DNA of 14,433 nt from Eubacteriales Family XIII. Incertae Sedis bacterium (GTDB taxonomy: Bacteria > Bacillota > Clostridia > Peptostreptococcales > Anaerovoracaceae): contig JAIRSA010000060.1 of assembly GCA_031255695.1 (NCBI GenBank), positions 1-14,433 of the forward strand, given 5' to 3'. The position numbers and the translations under genes were made by a program. Position 1 is the first letter of the stretch. Each line of letters opens with the position of its first letter. The notes below the pieces were generated by a model. That model searched no databases and was not told the DNA's origin. It worked only from the letters and a program-made list of their open reading frames with translations. Of the stretch, positions 8,131 to 14,433 are shown piece after piece.

Positions 8131-8282
8131 ATGGCATCGGCAGCTGCGGCGCGGGCGGCCCATGTCTATTGGCGCCCGCGGCCCACAGCGCGCGCCGCCG
8201 GCAGCCGGCCACGGCGGCGGAGCGCGCCGGACAGCTGCCGATGTGCCGGCTGCGCTGGCGGCGTGCGCTGGGCGGCTGCCGA
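8131..8282. other. GC-rich 3' region of the AAA+ gene with inverted repeats
   Basis: No gene is seen. CATCGGCAGCTG (8135-8146) is repeated in perfect inverted form at 8232-8243, so an 85-base loop could be closed. GGCGGCTG (8271-8278) pairs with CAGCCGCC (8284-8291) around CCGAT, and this hairpin spans the AAA+ stop codon (8283-8285). I read the minus-strand frames here for a lost helix-turn-helix and found nothing convincing. Confidence 0.5.
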
Positions 8283-9143
8283 TCAGCCGCCGCTGCTGCG
8301 GTGCCGCTCCCAGGCCTCAGGATCCAGTATCAGCGATTCAGCGCGGATTATCCCCTTAGGCGCTTCTGCCGCTGCGGCATCAAGGACATAGAAGAGCTCG
8401 CTGATATTGCCGGGCCAGTCGTAGTCATGCAGGCGGCGCAGCACGTCGGCGCGCAGCGGCAGGTAGGGCCGGCCGCGCCTGGCCGCGATCTTCTTCAGGA
8501 ACGACAGCGACAGCTCGCCTATGTCGTCGCGGCGGTGGCGCAGCGGCACCGTGGCGACGGTGATGACGCTCAGGCGGTGAAGCAGCTCGCGGTGGAAAAG
8601 ATCGTCGTCGGTCATCTGGATGATGTCATTTTCGGTGGATGAGATTATGCGGCTGTCAAAGGCAATGCTGTGCGGCGTGTCCATGCTGGTGTAGGCGGCC
8701 TTGACCAGGACGCGCAGGAGCGCCATCTGGCTTTCGTTCGAAAGGCAGCCGATTTCATCCAAATATATGCTCCCGTGATTCGCGATTTCGAAATTCTTAT
8801 CCTGATCCGGGAGCTCGTCTTCAGCGGGTTCGTCATGAAAGCCAAATATCTCGTTGTTGAAAAAATCCGTAGCGACGGATTTGCATTCTATTGAGCGGAA
8901 AGGACCGAAGCCGCGCGAACTTTCGTAGTGTATCGTCTGGGCCAAGATCCGCTTGCCGGTGCCGTATTCACCGACAATGAGCACGCTGCTGTCGGACTTG
9001 GCGGCGCTGCGCGCGTCATGCAGCATTTTGAGAAAATCAGGCGCCCTGCCGATCAGGTTATAGAACAGGCGGTCATGGGTCTTGTTTTTTCCCCTCCCGT
9101 CGATGTAAGCTTTAAGGGGTCGTAGATTGTTTTCTGCTTGCAC
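8283..9143 (-). CDS. Orphan AAA+ domain protein related to sigma-54 activators, lacking GAFTGA and HTH
   Basis: A 286-residue protein with a GTG start (9143) supported by AAGGAG nine bases upstream (complement of 9153-9158); the TGA stop is at 8283-8285. It is one AAA+ domain of the NtrC/sigma-54-interaction family: Walker A GEYGTGKR (58-65, usually GESGTGKE), Walker B SIYLDEIG (125-132), sensor-I region RIISSTEND, FHRELLHRLS, the arginine-finger region RHRRDD, and WPGNISEL in place of WPGNVREL, which loses the usual arginine. Spacing between FG (100-101) and FE (118-119) equals the canonical 16 residues, but the GAFTGA position reads EPAEDE. There is no N-terminal sensor domain beyond ~30 residues and no C-terminal Fis-type DNA-binding domain. 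Classical sigma-54 activation therefore looks unlikely. It could be a modulator that joins other AAA+ hexamers, a TyrR-like sigma-70 regulator without its DNA-binding part, or a decaying gene. It converges on the SLH-GH3 gene. Confidence 0.85.
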   Translation of the reverse strand: MQAENNLRPLKAYIDGRGKNKTHDRLFYNLIGRAPDFLKMLHDARSAAKSDSSVLIVGEYGTGKRILAQTIHYESSRGFGPFRSIECKSVATDFFNNEIFGFHDEPAEDELPDQDKNFEIANHGSIYLDEIGCLSNESQMALLRVLVKAAYTSMDTPHSIAFDSRIISSTENDIIQMTDDDLFHRELLHRLSVITVATVPLRHRRDDIGELSLSFLKKIAARRGRPYLPLRADVLRRLHDYDWPGNISELFYVLDAAAAEAPKGIIRAESLILDPEAWERHRSSGG

Positions 9144-9182
9144 TTTTCAGATCTCCTTTGTTTGCGGGCAGCTTCATGTCAT

Positions 9183-9199
9183 ATACTGTTAATACTGTT
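9183..9199. promoter_or_regulatory. ATACTGTT direct repeat upstream of the AAA+ gene
   Basis: ATACTGTT occurs at 9183-9190 and again at 9192-9199, a 9-bp period, 40-56 bp upstream of the GTG start in an AT-rich pocket. The minus strand here reads TATTAA and TATATG, possible -10 elements, but no good -35 box is visible. It could be the promoter or operator of the AAA+ gene. Confidence 0.3.
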
Positions 9200-9350
9200 C
9201 TCCGACTAAAATCATAGCATCTTTGCGGTTGGTTTGCCGCCCCGCGCCCTCGCCGGAGCGCCGGCCGCGCCGTTGGCATGGCTGGCTTTACTGGCTGCGG
9301 GACACAACAAAACTAACGCCCGATACGTGCATCGGCCTGGACGCGGCGGG

Positions 9351-9373
9351 TTGACACGCCTGGCGTGTGCCAG
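9351..9373 (+). promoter_or_regulatory. TTGACA box overlapped by a near-palindrome
   Basis: A perfect -35-like TTGACA (9351-9356) overlaps ACACGCC-T-GGCGTGT (9354-9368), a 7+1+7 inverted repeat. CTGGC (9360-9364) and GCCAG (9369-9373) form a second, mutually exclusive one. The best -10 candidate at 18-19 bp spacing (CAAATT/AAATTT, 9375-9381) is poor. The arrangement looks like an operator over a promoter for the small ORF at 9410, but this is inferred from pattern only. Confidence 0.3.
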
Positions 9374-9409
9374 CCAAATTTTGGATTGGAATCAGGAGCA
9401 GCTTGTAAT

Positions 9410-9535
9410 ATGAATATACACGATAATTCAACAATTGTAAAGCGATTTAGGCACAAAAATACTATTTCGATTGATAAAAAATTTCATAATGGCAATTTGG
9501 TAACGCAAAATGGTAATTTATATGTTTGTGATTGA
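9410..9535 (+). CDS. Possible 41-residue small protein in an AT-rich island
   Basis: ATG 9410 to TGA 9535, with AGGAG (9394-9398) 11 bases upstream. The peptide begins MNIHDNSTIV and contains a doubled N-G-N-L motif (HNGNLV, then QNGNLY) before ending VCD. It has no signal peptide or membrane segment, is basic to neutral and Asn-rich, and matches no family I recognise. Base composition is strikingly AT-rich against GC-rich surroundings, so codon use is quite unlike the neighbouring genes. The direct repeat AATGG(C/T)AATTT underlies the doubled motif. A GC-rich hairpin (9558-9573) lies 22 bases past the stop. It may be a real small gene, a remnant of a longer acquired gene, or chance in an AT-rich regulatory island. 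Confidence 0.3.
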   Translation: MNIHDNSTIVKRFRHKNTISIDKKFHNGNLVTQNGNLYVCD

Positions 9536-9757
9536 GAAACTGGCAATATGAGGGCTTGGCGGCGCCCGCCGCCCCCGGAGGCCAGGCCGTGACGGCCGGC
9601 CAGCAGGTGTGGAAGCCGGGGCGGCCGGCCAGCGGCCGTGAAAGCCCCAGCTGGGACATCGGCAAGCGGGTGGGCGAAGGCCGGGCGGGGCGTCGGCGCA
9701 TCTACGCGCCAGCGGCCGCCCCGCCATCGCAATCCCGCCCCCATCGGCCGCTTGCCG
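9536..9757. other. GC-rich gene-free stretch downstream of ridA with hairpins
   Basis: No gene is supported on either strand. Visible structure: GGCGGC (9558-9563) with GCCGCC (9568-9573); CGGCCGGCCAGC twice (9593-9604 and 9622-9633); GGCGC (9695-9699) with GCGCC (9706-9710); and AGCGGCCG (9711-9718) with CGGCCGCT (9745-9752). The last two lie immediately after the ridA stop on the minus strand and may form its mRNA 3' end. No U-tract is seen. Confidence 0.45.
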
Positions 9758-10144
9758 CTAGCGCCGCCGGCAGGCGACGGCCTCTATCTCGACGAGGGCG
9801 CCCTTGGGCAGGGCCGCAACCTGCACCGCCGAGCGGGCCGGCAGCGCGGAGGTGCCGAAAAAGCGCGCGTACACGGCGTTCATGGCGGCGAAGTCATTGA
9901 TGTCGGCCAGGAAGACGGTGGTCTTCAGCACACATGGGAGATCGGCGCCGGCAGCCTCCAGTATGGCCGCCACATTCTTCAGGCACTGCGCCGTCTGCCC
10001 TTCGATATCGGCAGCGGCGAATTCCCCGGTTGCAGGGTCGATGGGGATCTGGCCGGACGTGAATATGAGATCGCCGAAAACGTTGGCCTGCGAGTAAGGG
10101 CCGATCGCTTCCGGCGCGCCGAGGGTGTTGACAGTTTCTTTCAT
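9758..10144 (-). CDS. ridA: RidA family (YjgF/YER057c/UK114) enamine/imine deaminase
   Basis: A 128-residue protein, the normal length for the family, starting at ATG 10144 with AAAGGAG six bases upstream (complement of 10151-10157) and ending with TAG at 9758. Family landmarks include A-I-G-P-Y-S-Q-A near the N-terminus, F-T-S-G-Q-I-P, the central T-V-F-L-A-D-I-N-D-F-A motif, and P-A-R-S-A-V-Q-V-A-A-L-P-K with the conserved arginine that binds the substrate carboxylate, then V-E-I-E-A-V-A. Cytosolic RidA trimers hydrolyse reactive 2-aminoacrylate and related enamine/imine intermediates released by PLP enzymes, which protects other PLP enzymes. An extended -10 promoter lies just upstream. It faces away from the second GH3 gene and is probably a single-gene unit unrelated to polysaccharide use. 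Confidence 0.95.
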   Translation of the reverse strand: MKETVNTLGAPEAIGPYSQANVFGDLIFTSGQIPIDPATGEFAAADIEGQTAQCLKNVAAILEAAGADLPCVLKTTVFLADINDFAAMNAVYARFFGTSALPARSAVQVAALPKGALVEIEAVACRRR

Positions 10145-10184
10145 ATTGGACTCCTTTCTAGTTGGGCTACTTTCTAGATGCGAC

Positions 10185-10193
10185 AGTATAACA
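10185..10193 (-). promoter_or_regulatory. Extended -10 promoter for ridA
   Basis: The minus strand reads TGTTATACT (complement of 10185-10193), a TG-N extended -10 with TATACT. There is no convincing -35, as is usual for this promoter class. Transcription would start near 10178, giving a leader of about 34 bases before ATG 10144. Confidence 0.5.
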
Positions 10194-10224
10194 ACAATAA
10201 TAATACAACTTTACAGGAACTATA

Positions 10225-10253
10225 TTGCATTTCTGTTACAATTGGGATATACT
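10225..10253 (+). promoter_or_regulatory. Sigma-A-type promoter upstream of the second GH3 gene
   Basis: TTGCAT (10225-10230) and TATACT (10248-10253) are separated by exactly 17 bp and sit in AT-rich DNA. Start would be near 10260. The next plus-strand gene begins at 10567, implying a leader of about 300 bases. It is back-to-back with the ridA promoter. Confidence 0.6.
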
Positions 10254-10259
10254 TTAATT

Positions 10260-10566
10260 ACAAGCATTAAATGTTCATTTGTTTCCATGATGTATTTGCA
10301 AACCCCTGCTGTATTGTGGGGTTTTCAAAGGTACCCCAGGGCATGCCGGCCCCACGCGGGCGCACGGGCCTCGTGCGGCGTTCGCGCGGCGGGCCTGCCT
10401 TGGCCAACAAGGATCTGCCGGTTTGGGCTTTGCAGCCCCACTGCCGGGTGACGCCGCTTAGGCGCGATGCTCCTTGCTACACTGGGGCGCCGCTTTAGCG
10501 TCCGCGATGCCTGGCAGCTGTCTGGCTGCGTTTGTTCCGGCAGGAAAAAACGAAGGAGTGAAACCA
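10260..10566 (+). other. Long leader of the second GH3 gene with hairpins and a possible attenuator
   Basis: No convincing gene is seen. AAACCCC (10300-10306) pairs with GGGGTTT (10318-10324) around an 11-base loop and runs into TTTT, a weak terminator-like hairpin about 45 bases after the predicted start. CGCACG (10361-10366) pairs perfectly with CGTGCG (10372-10377). Imperfect direct repeats around CGCCGCTT and CGCGATGC occur at 10452-10470 and 10488-10510. AAGGAG at 10553-10558, eight bases before the ATG, is the ribosome site of the GH3 gene. No known riboswitch consensus was recognised. Confidence 0.45.
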
Positions 10567-13500
10567 ATGCTAAAAAAAAGGATCATTGCTGTGGCCACTG
10601 CCCTCTTGGTGGCATACGCGCCGATTTTGCCGTTCTCCCAAACGGCCTTCGTATCGGCAGCGGACGATGTGTTCATGAGCGAATTCGCTGGGGCCTTCCA
10701 GCCGAAGCCCGCGCATGACTATCAAGACTACCGGCTCGACGCGGGGCAGCGTGTCGAGGACATCATCTCCAAATTGACCCTGGAGGAGAAGGTGTCGTTT
10801 TCTGCGGGGAGCAGCGCGCTGATACGCCTCGGCCTCAACGGCGGCAGGGGCGGCGGCGGCGAAGGCCTGCACGGCGTCGCATGGGACGCCCAGGCGACGG
10901 TCTTCCCGAATTCCCTAGGCCTGTCCCAGAGCTGGGACAAGGACCTCTTCGCCAAGATAGGCGAGGCGATCGCGAATGAGTCGCTTGCCGCAAGCATCAG
11001 CGCGGCCGGCCGGCTCACCCCTGTGGTGGACCTGCTGAGGGATCCGCGCTATGGGCGCGCGTACGAGACCCTCGGCGAGGACGCCTACCTGACAGGCAGC
11101 CTAGCGACGGCGATGGCGGCCGCGATGAACGCCAGGACGGATGAGGGCTATCAGCAGTTCATGCCCATCCTGAAGCATTTCCTGGCATACAACGCGGAGA
11201 TCAACAGGCTGTGGATCCCCAGCTCGCTCACGCCGAGGACGACGAACGAGTACTATATCAAGGCCTTCAAATACCCCGTGGAGGCCGGGGCATCCAAGTC
11301 GCTGATGAACTCCTATCCAGTGGTCAGCGGCAAGCCCGTGTCCGTGCACCCGCTGCAGCACGACCTGCTCTACGACTGGACGCCTGACTACAGGAGCAAG
11401 GCGCAGGGCGGCGACGGCGCCACAGGGCATTACGAGTACACGACGACCAACGACTATGGCAGCGGATCCAGCATGTTCGTCCACAGCCAGCGCTATTTCG
11501 CCGACGACGCCAACGGCCGTGTGCTCGGCATAGCGCAGGGGACCAAGAACGGGCAGATGGGTTGGAGCTTCCGCGACTATGGCTCGCAGACCGGCCTGCA
11601 GTACGAGGCCCTGGCGCGCGGCATGGCCGACGAGAAGGACTTCGAGGAGAACGCGCGCCGCAGCCTGACCATGGCCCTGCGCCTCGGCGACCTGGACCAT
11701 CTCGGCATACAGAGCCCCTACCTGAAGGATCCCAAAGCCACGTACGGCCCGGACCGGGCGTACCAGATGGAGAGGAACAAGGGGCTGGCCTTGCGGGCAT
11801 CGCAGGAACAGATAGTGCTGCTGAAAAACGACGGCATACTGCCGCTCAATGGCGGTACTGTGGGAAAAGTGGCCCTGCTCGGCCCGCTCGCCGACCAGAT
11901 ACTGAAGGACTTCTATTCCGGGAGCTACAAATACCGGATCACCATCAAGGACGCGCTGATCAACAAACTCGGCAAGGATAATGTGGCATTCAGCCGCGCC
12001 GTGGACACGGTAGCGATAAGATCCGTATCCGAAAATAAATATCTCGTGAACTATAACAACGGCTATATAGCGCCGGGAAGCGCCGGCGGCGAATCCAGTT
12101 TCTGGGGCCCCCCGACTACGGTCAAGGGGACGGCTGTCAGCGTCGACGGGGAACCCGCTTCGGCGATCAGCCTCAGCAATACTGACGACGTGAAGTACCT
12201 GTACGAGGTCTATGACTACGGCTCCGGCAACAAGCTGCTCCGCACGCCGATCAACGGCAGGTATGTACAGGTGACGAACATCGGCGCGAGCATACCGAAC
12301 ACGATGATCAACAACACCTCCGCGCCCGGCGAGGGCAACCTCGACGAGACGGCAGGCGGGCAGAACCTGAATTTCTCGAACTTCCAGAAGTTCCGGCTTG
12401 TCCCGACGGCAGGCGGCCACACAGCCATATACCACATGCTGTCGGGCGACGGCATCAACGGCGGCGTGGGCATGGCCTATGATGTAGACGACGAGGACAT
12501 CAACAGGGGCAGCTACCTGCAAGTCAAAGACGGGCATGTGGTCCCGGACATCGAAAATACGAACGGCCCCTACATGAGCGAGTACAATGTGGAATCGCCG
12601 GTCGACAGCGTGAAGGACGATGGACAGATCGACGATCTGCCGGACAACAGCTTCGAGTTCGACTTTGAGTACGTGCAGTACTCGACGCAGGCGGCCCAGG
12701 TGGCCATAGCCAGCGCCGGCCAGGGCGCACCCATCATACTCGTGCTGGGCTATGAGCCGCATCTGAACGCCAGGGAGGCCGTCGATCTCTACGAGACGGG
12801 CCTGAGCGGGCAGCAGATGGCCCTCATAGACTATGTCACAGGCACCCTGGGCAGGGAAGCCATACTCATAGTCAAGACGGGCAACCCGATGGCCATAGAC
12901 AGGGCGGTATACGAAAACCCGAAAATCAAGGCCATACTGGAGATCGGCGACACCGGGCAGGAGGAAGGCGCGGCCATAGTGAGCGCCCTGTTCGACGACG
13001 GCTACTCCATAAAGGACCCTGCCGACTGGGAACCCAAGATGGAGTACCATAACGTGGGCACGCGGTGGCACCACAAATACGACGCATATCCGGGCTATAT
13101 GAAAAGCGGCGGGATCGAGGCATATTCGCCTGCGGGGCGCCTCTCCGCCACCTGGTACGACGGCGTGGATCAGATGATAGGCGCCAGCGAGGAGCACCCG
13201 CCTGCATCCTACGTGTACCCGGATTACAGCGAGGCAGAAAATGACAATATGAGCAATATGAACGGCACGATCAATACGGGCCTTCTCACCTACGACATCA
13301 TCAAGGGCGAGAGGACCTACCAATACCTCGACGATGAGCCGCTGTTCGCCTTCGGCTACGGGCTCACATACACGGACTTCGTGTATTCGGACGTGCAGGT
13401 GAGCGCGATCTCCGACAACAAATTCACGGTCAGCGGCAAGGTAAAGAATAACGGCCCGGTAAAGAGCGACGAAGTGGTCGAGGTCTACAGCTCCTTCGCC

Positions 13501-14433
13501 GGCACGTCGTCGCGCATCGTCCAGCCGAAAAACAGGCTGATCGCCTACGACCGCCTGCTGGCGATAAAACCCAGCGAAGAGAGGACATTCAGCTTTACTG
13601 TGGATCTCAAAGACAAGCTGGGCGTTTGGGATGTCGAGACGGGCAGCCTGATTGTAGAGCCAGGCGCATACACGATCAAGGCCGTGCCTTCCTCTGACAC
13701 TGCGGATTTGGGAACAAACTACACCACCCTGAATGTCACCACCTCGAACGGCGGCACGGCTGCTGCCGCGCGCAGCCTGAACAAGCTGACCTTCGCCGAA
13801 GACTTCGACGACTACAGCAATGTAGGGGGCAAGGTGGACGATGTGGAGATGGTATCGACATCCATAGCCTATGGCTCAAATACCGCCGTCCAGTTCAGGA
13901 AGGACGGGGCGTGGATAAGCTTCAAAGACGTAAGCTTCAGCGCCGCGCCGGCCCAGATCACCGTGCGCCTCGGCGCCGACAGGGCCGGGACGCTCAGGAT
14001 CTACGCAGCGCCGACAGGCTCCACTGACATCGGCGGGACGGAGATCGCCTCGATAGATCTGCAGGACACCCGCCCCGGATCGCCAGGCGCGCCGGGCCAG
14101 GGGATAGGCCCTGTAGGCAGATACCCAGGCAGCCCTGATGGGCAGGATACCGCAAGCGCCTATGTCAAGCCGGATTGGCAGAATGTCTCCGTGCCTGTGG
14201 CAGGGCTTGCCCCAGGCAGCTATGACATCTATGTCGAGACAGACGAGCGGGGATCGGTGGTGGAATGGCTGAAGTTCGGAGCTGCACACGAGGAGGCCGC
14301 CAGCGTGTCGATCTCGCAGGTGTATTCGCAGGATTCCATAAGGGAAACCGGCGGTTCACTGGCATTCACGGCGGATCTCGATCCAGTGACGGCCATAGAC
14401 ACCGTGACATGGAGCGTCGCCAATGTAGGCGGA
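10567..14433 (+). CDS. Secreted modular GH3 enzyme with beta-trefoil-like insertion and CBM6-like module (3' end outside window)
   Basis: ATG 10567 has AAGGAG at -8; 1289 codons are open to the right edge. The signal peptide spans about 1-31 (MLKKRIIAVATALLVAYAP..., likely cut after VSA). GH3 features: GEGLHGVAW (98-106), RDPRYGR (158-164), KHF (203-205) and the nucleophile candidate D296 in TNDYGSG. The usual E-G-x-D-R acid/base motif is replaced by R-E-A-V-D-L, with E737 the best candidate. Between ~480 and 660 an insertion interrupts the second catalytic domain; I-R-S-V-S-E-N-K-Y-L-V and F-Q-K-F-R-L-V resemble fascin/ricin-like beta-trefoil repeats, placed where PA14 often sits. A fibronectin-III-like domain (~939-1058), a CBM6-like module (~1076-1239) interrupted by a Pro/Gly-rich loop, and the start of an Ig-like domain (from ~1242) follow. 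It is an exo-beta-glycosidase, sugar uncertain. A wall anchor may lie beyond the window. The closest relative in the window is the SLH-GH3 gene, but the two are clearly different GH3 subtypes. Confidence 0.88.
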   Translation, partial: MLKKRIIAVATALLVAYAPILPFSQTAFVSAADDVFMSEFAGAFQPKPAHDYQDYRLDAGQRVEDIISKLTLEEKVSFSAGSSALIRLGLNGGRGGGGEGLHGVAWDAQATVFPNSLGLSQSWDKDLFAKIGEAIANESLAASISAAGRLTPVVDLLRDPRYGRAYETLGEDAYLTGSLATAMAAAMNARTDEGYQQFMPILKHFLAYNAEINRLWIPSSLTPRTTNEYYIKAFKYPVEAGASKSLMNSYPVVSGKPVSVHPLQHDLLYDWTPDYRSKAQGGDGATGHYEYTTTNDYGSGSSMFVHSQRYFADDANGRVLGIAQGTKNGQMGWSFRDYGSQTGLQYEALARGMADEKDFEENARRSLTMALRLGDLDHLGIQSPYLKDPKATYGPDRAYQMERNKGLALRASQEQIVLLKNDGILPLNGGTVGKVALLGPLADQILKDFYSGSYKYRITIKDALINKLGKDNVAFSRAVDTVAIRSVSENKYLVNYNNGYIAPGSAGGESSFWGPPTTVKGTAVSVDGEPASAISLSNTDDVKYLYEVYDYGSGNKLLRTPINGRYVQVTNIGASIPNTMINNTSAPGEGNLDETAGGQNLNFSNFQKFRLVPTAGGHTAIYHMLSGDGINGGVGMAYDVDDEDINRGSYLQVKDGHVVPDIENTNGPYMSEYNVESPVDSVKDDGQIDDLPDNSFEFDFEYVQYSTQAAQVAIASAGQGAPIILVLGYEPHLNAREAVDLYETGLSGQQMALIDYVTGTLGREAILIVKTGNPMAIDRAVYENPKIKAILEIGDTGQEEGAAIVSALFDDGYSIKDPADWEPKMEYHNVGTRWHHKYDAYPGYMKSGGIEAYSPAGRLSATWYDGVDQMIGASEEHPPASYVYPDYSEAENDNMSNMNGTINTGLLTYDIIKGERTYQYLDDEPLFAFGYGLTYTDFVYSDVQVSAISDNKFTVSGKVKNNGPVKSDEVVEVYSSFAGTSSRIVQPKNRLIAYDRLLAIKPSEERTFSFTVDLKDKLGVWDVETGSLIVEPGAYTIKAVPSSDTADLGTNYTTLNVTTSNGGTAAAARSLNKLTFAEDFDDYSNVGGKVDDVEMVSTSIAYGSNTAVQFRKDGAWISFKDVSFSAAPAQITVRLGADRAGTLRIYAAPTGSTDIGGTEIASIDLQDTRPGSPGAPGQGIGPVGRYPGSPDGQDTASAYVKPDWQNVSVPVAGLAPGSYDIYVETDERGSVVEWLKFGAAHEEAASVSISQVYSQDSIRETGGSLAFTADLDPVTAIDTVTWSVANVGG

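Noticed and set aside
8131..8282. Possible out-of-frame helix-turn-helix lost from the AAA+ gene by frameshift
   Set aside because: The minus-strand frames past the stop give Arg/Ala/Pro-rich peptides typical of GC-rich non-coding DNA; none resembles a Fis-type HTH.
9532..9900. 122-codon plus-strand frame overlapping ridA
   Set aside because: It is antisense to ridA over much of its length, is Arg/Pro/Ala-rich, and has no ribosome site or domain.
10271..10498. 75-codon frame in the leader of the second GH3, possible leader peptide
   Set aside because: Its ATG is only about 11 bases after the predicted transcription start and has no ribosome site; the peptide has no regulatory codon run.
11101..13323. 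740-codon open frame on the minus strand
   Set aside because: It lies wholly antisense to the second GH3, whose plus-strand frame has signal peptide, ribosome site and catalytic motifs. Long antisense frames are expected in GC-rich coding DNA, and the peptide shows no domain.

Overview
The window is high-GC, gene-dense bacterial DNA that fits a fibre-degrading member of the Bacillota (Firmicutes), perhaps an uncultured Clostridia lineage. The evidence is three-repeat S-layer homology (SLH) anchors on two proteins, strong AAGGAG-type Shine-Dalgarno sites, U-tract intrinsic terminators and large modular secreted glycoside hydrolases. Frequent ATA (Ile) and AGG (Arg) codons in such GC-rich DNA are a mild lineage signature. 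No species can be named from the sequence alone.

Layout. 1-669 (+): C-terminal end of an SLH-anchored surface protein, open at the left edge. 725-1540 (+): membrane-anchored thioredoxin-like protein with a CPYC site outside the membrane and an Ala-rich repetitive cytoplasmic tail. 1541-2192: gene-free, with a structured stretch ending in an intrinsic terminator (1677-1713), then a 96-bp tandem repeat (2.3 copies). 2193-7994 (+): a 1933-residue secreted GH3 enzyme of the beta-xylosidase type with many accessory modules and an SLH anchor. 8026-8130: terminators, one of which appears to serve both strands. 8283-9143 (-): a lone AAA+ domain of the sigma-54-activator type without sensor, GAFTGA loop or DNA-binding domain. 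9144-9757: no large gene, but an AT-rich island with a possible 41-residue ORF, then GC-rich hairpins. 9758-10144 (-): RidA-family deaminase. 10158-10260: divergent promoter region. 10260-10566: unusually long leader. 10567-14433 (+): a second secreted GH3 enzyme, running off the right edge, with a beta-trefoil-like insertion in its catalytic region, a CBM6-like module and the start of another Ig-like module.

Together the genes describe a cell-surface plant-polysaccharide (probably xylan or other hemicellulose) utilisation region. Exo-acting GH3 enzymes are exported and at least one is tethered to the cell wall through SLH domains. The thioredoxin-like protein may act on thiols outside the membrane. 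RidA is a housekeeping detoxifier of enamine/imine intermediates. The degenerate AAA+ protein is the most unusual gene, and the intergenic regions hold several unassigned structured or repetitive elements.
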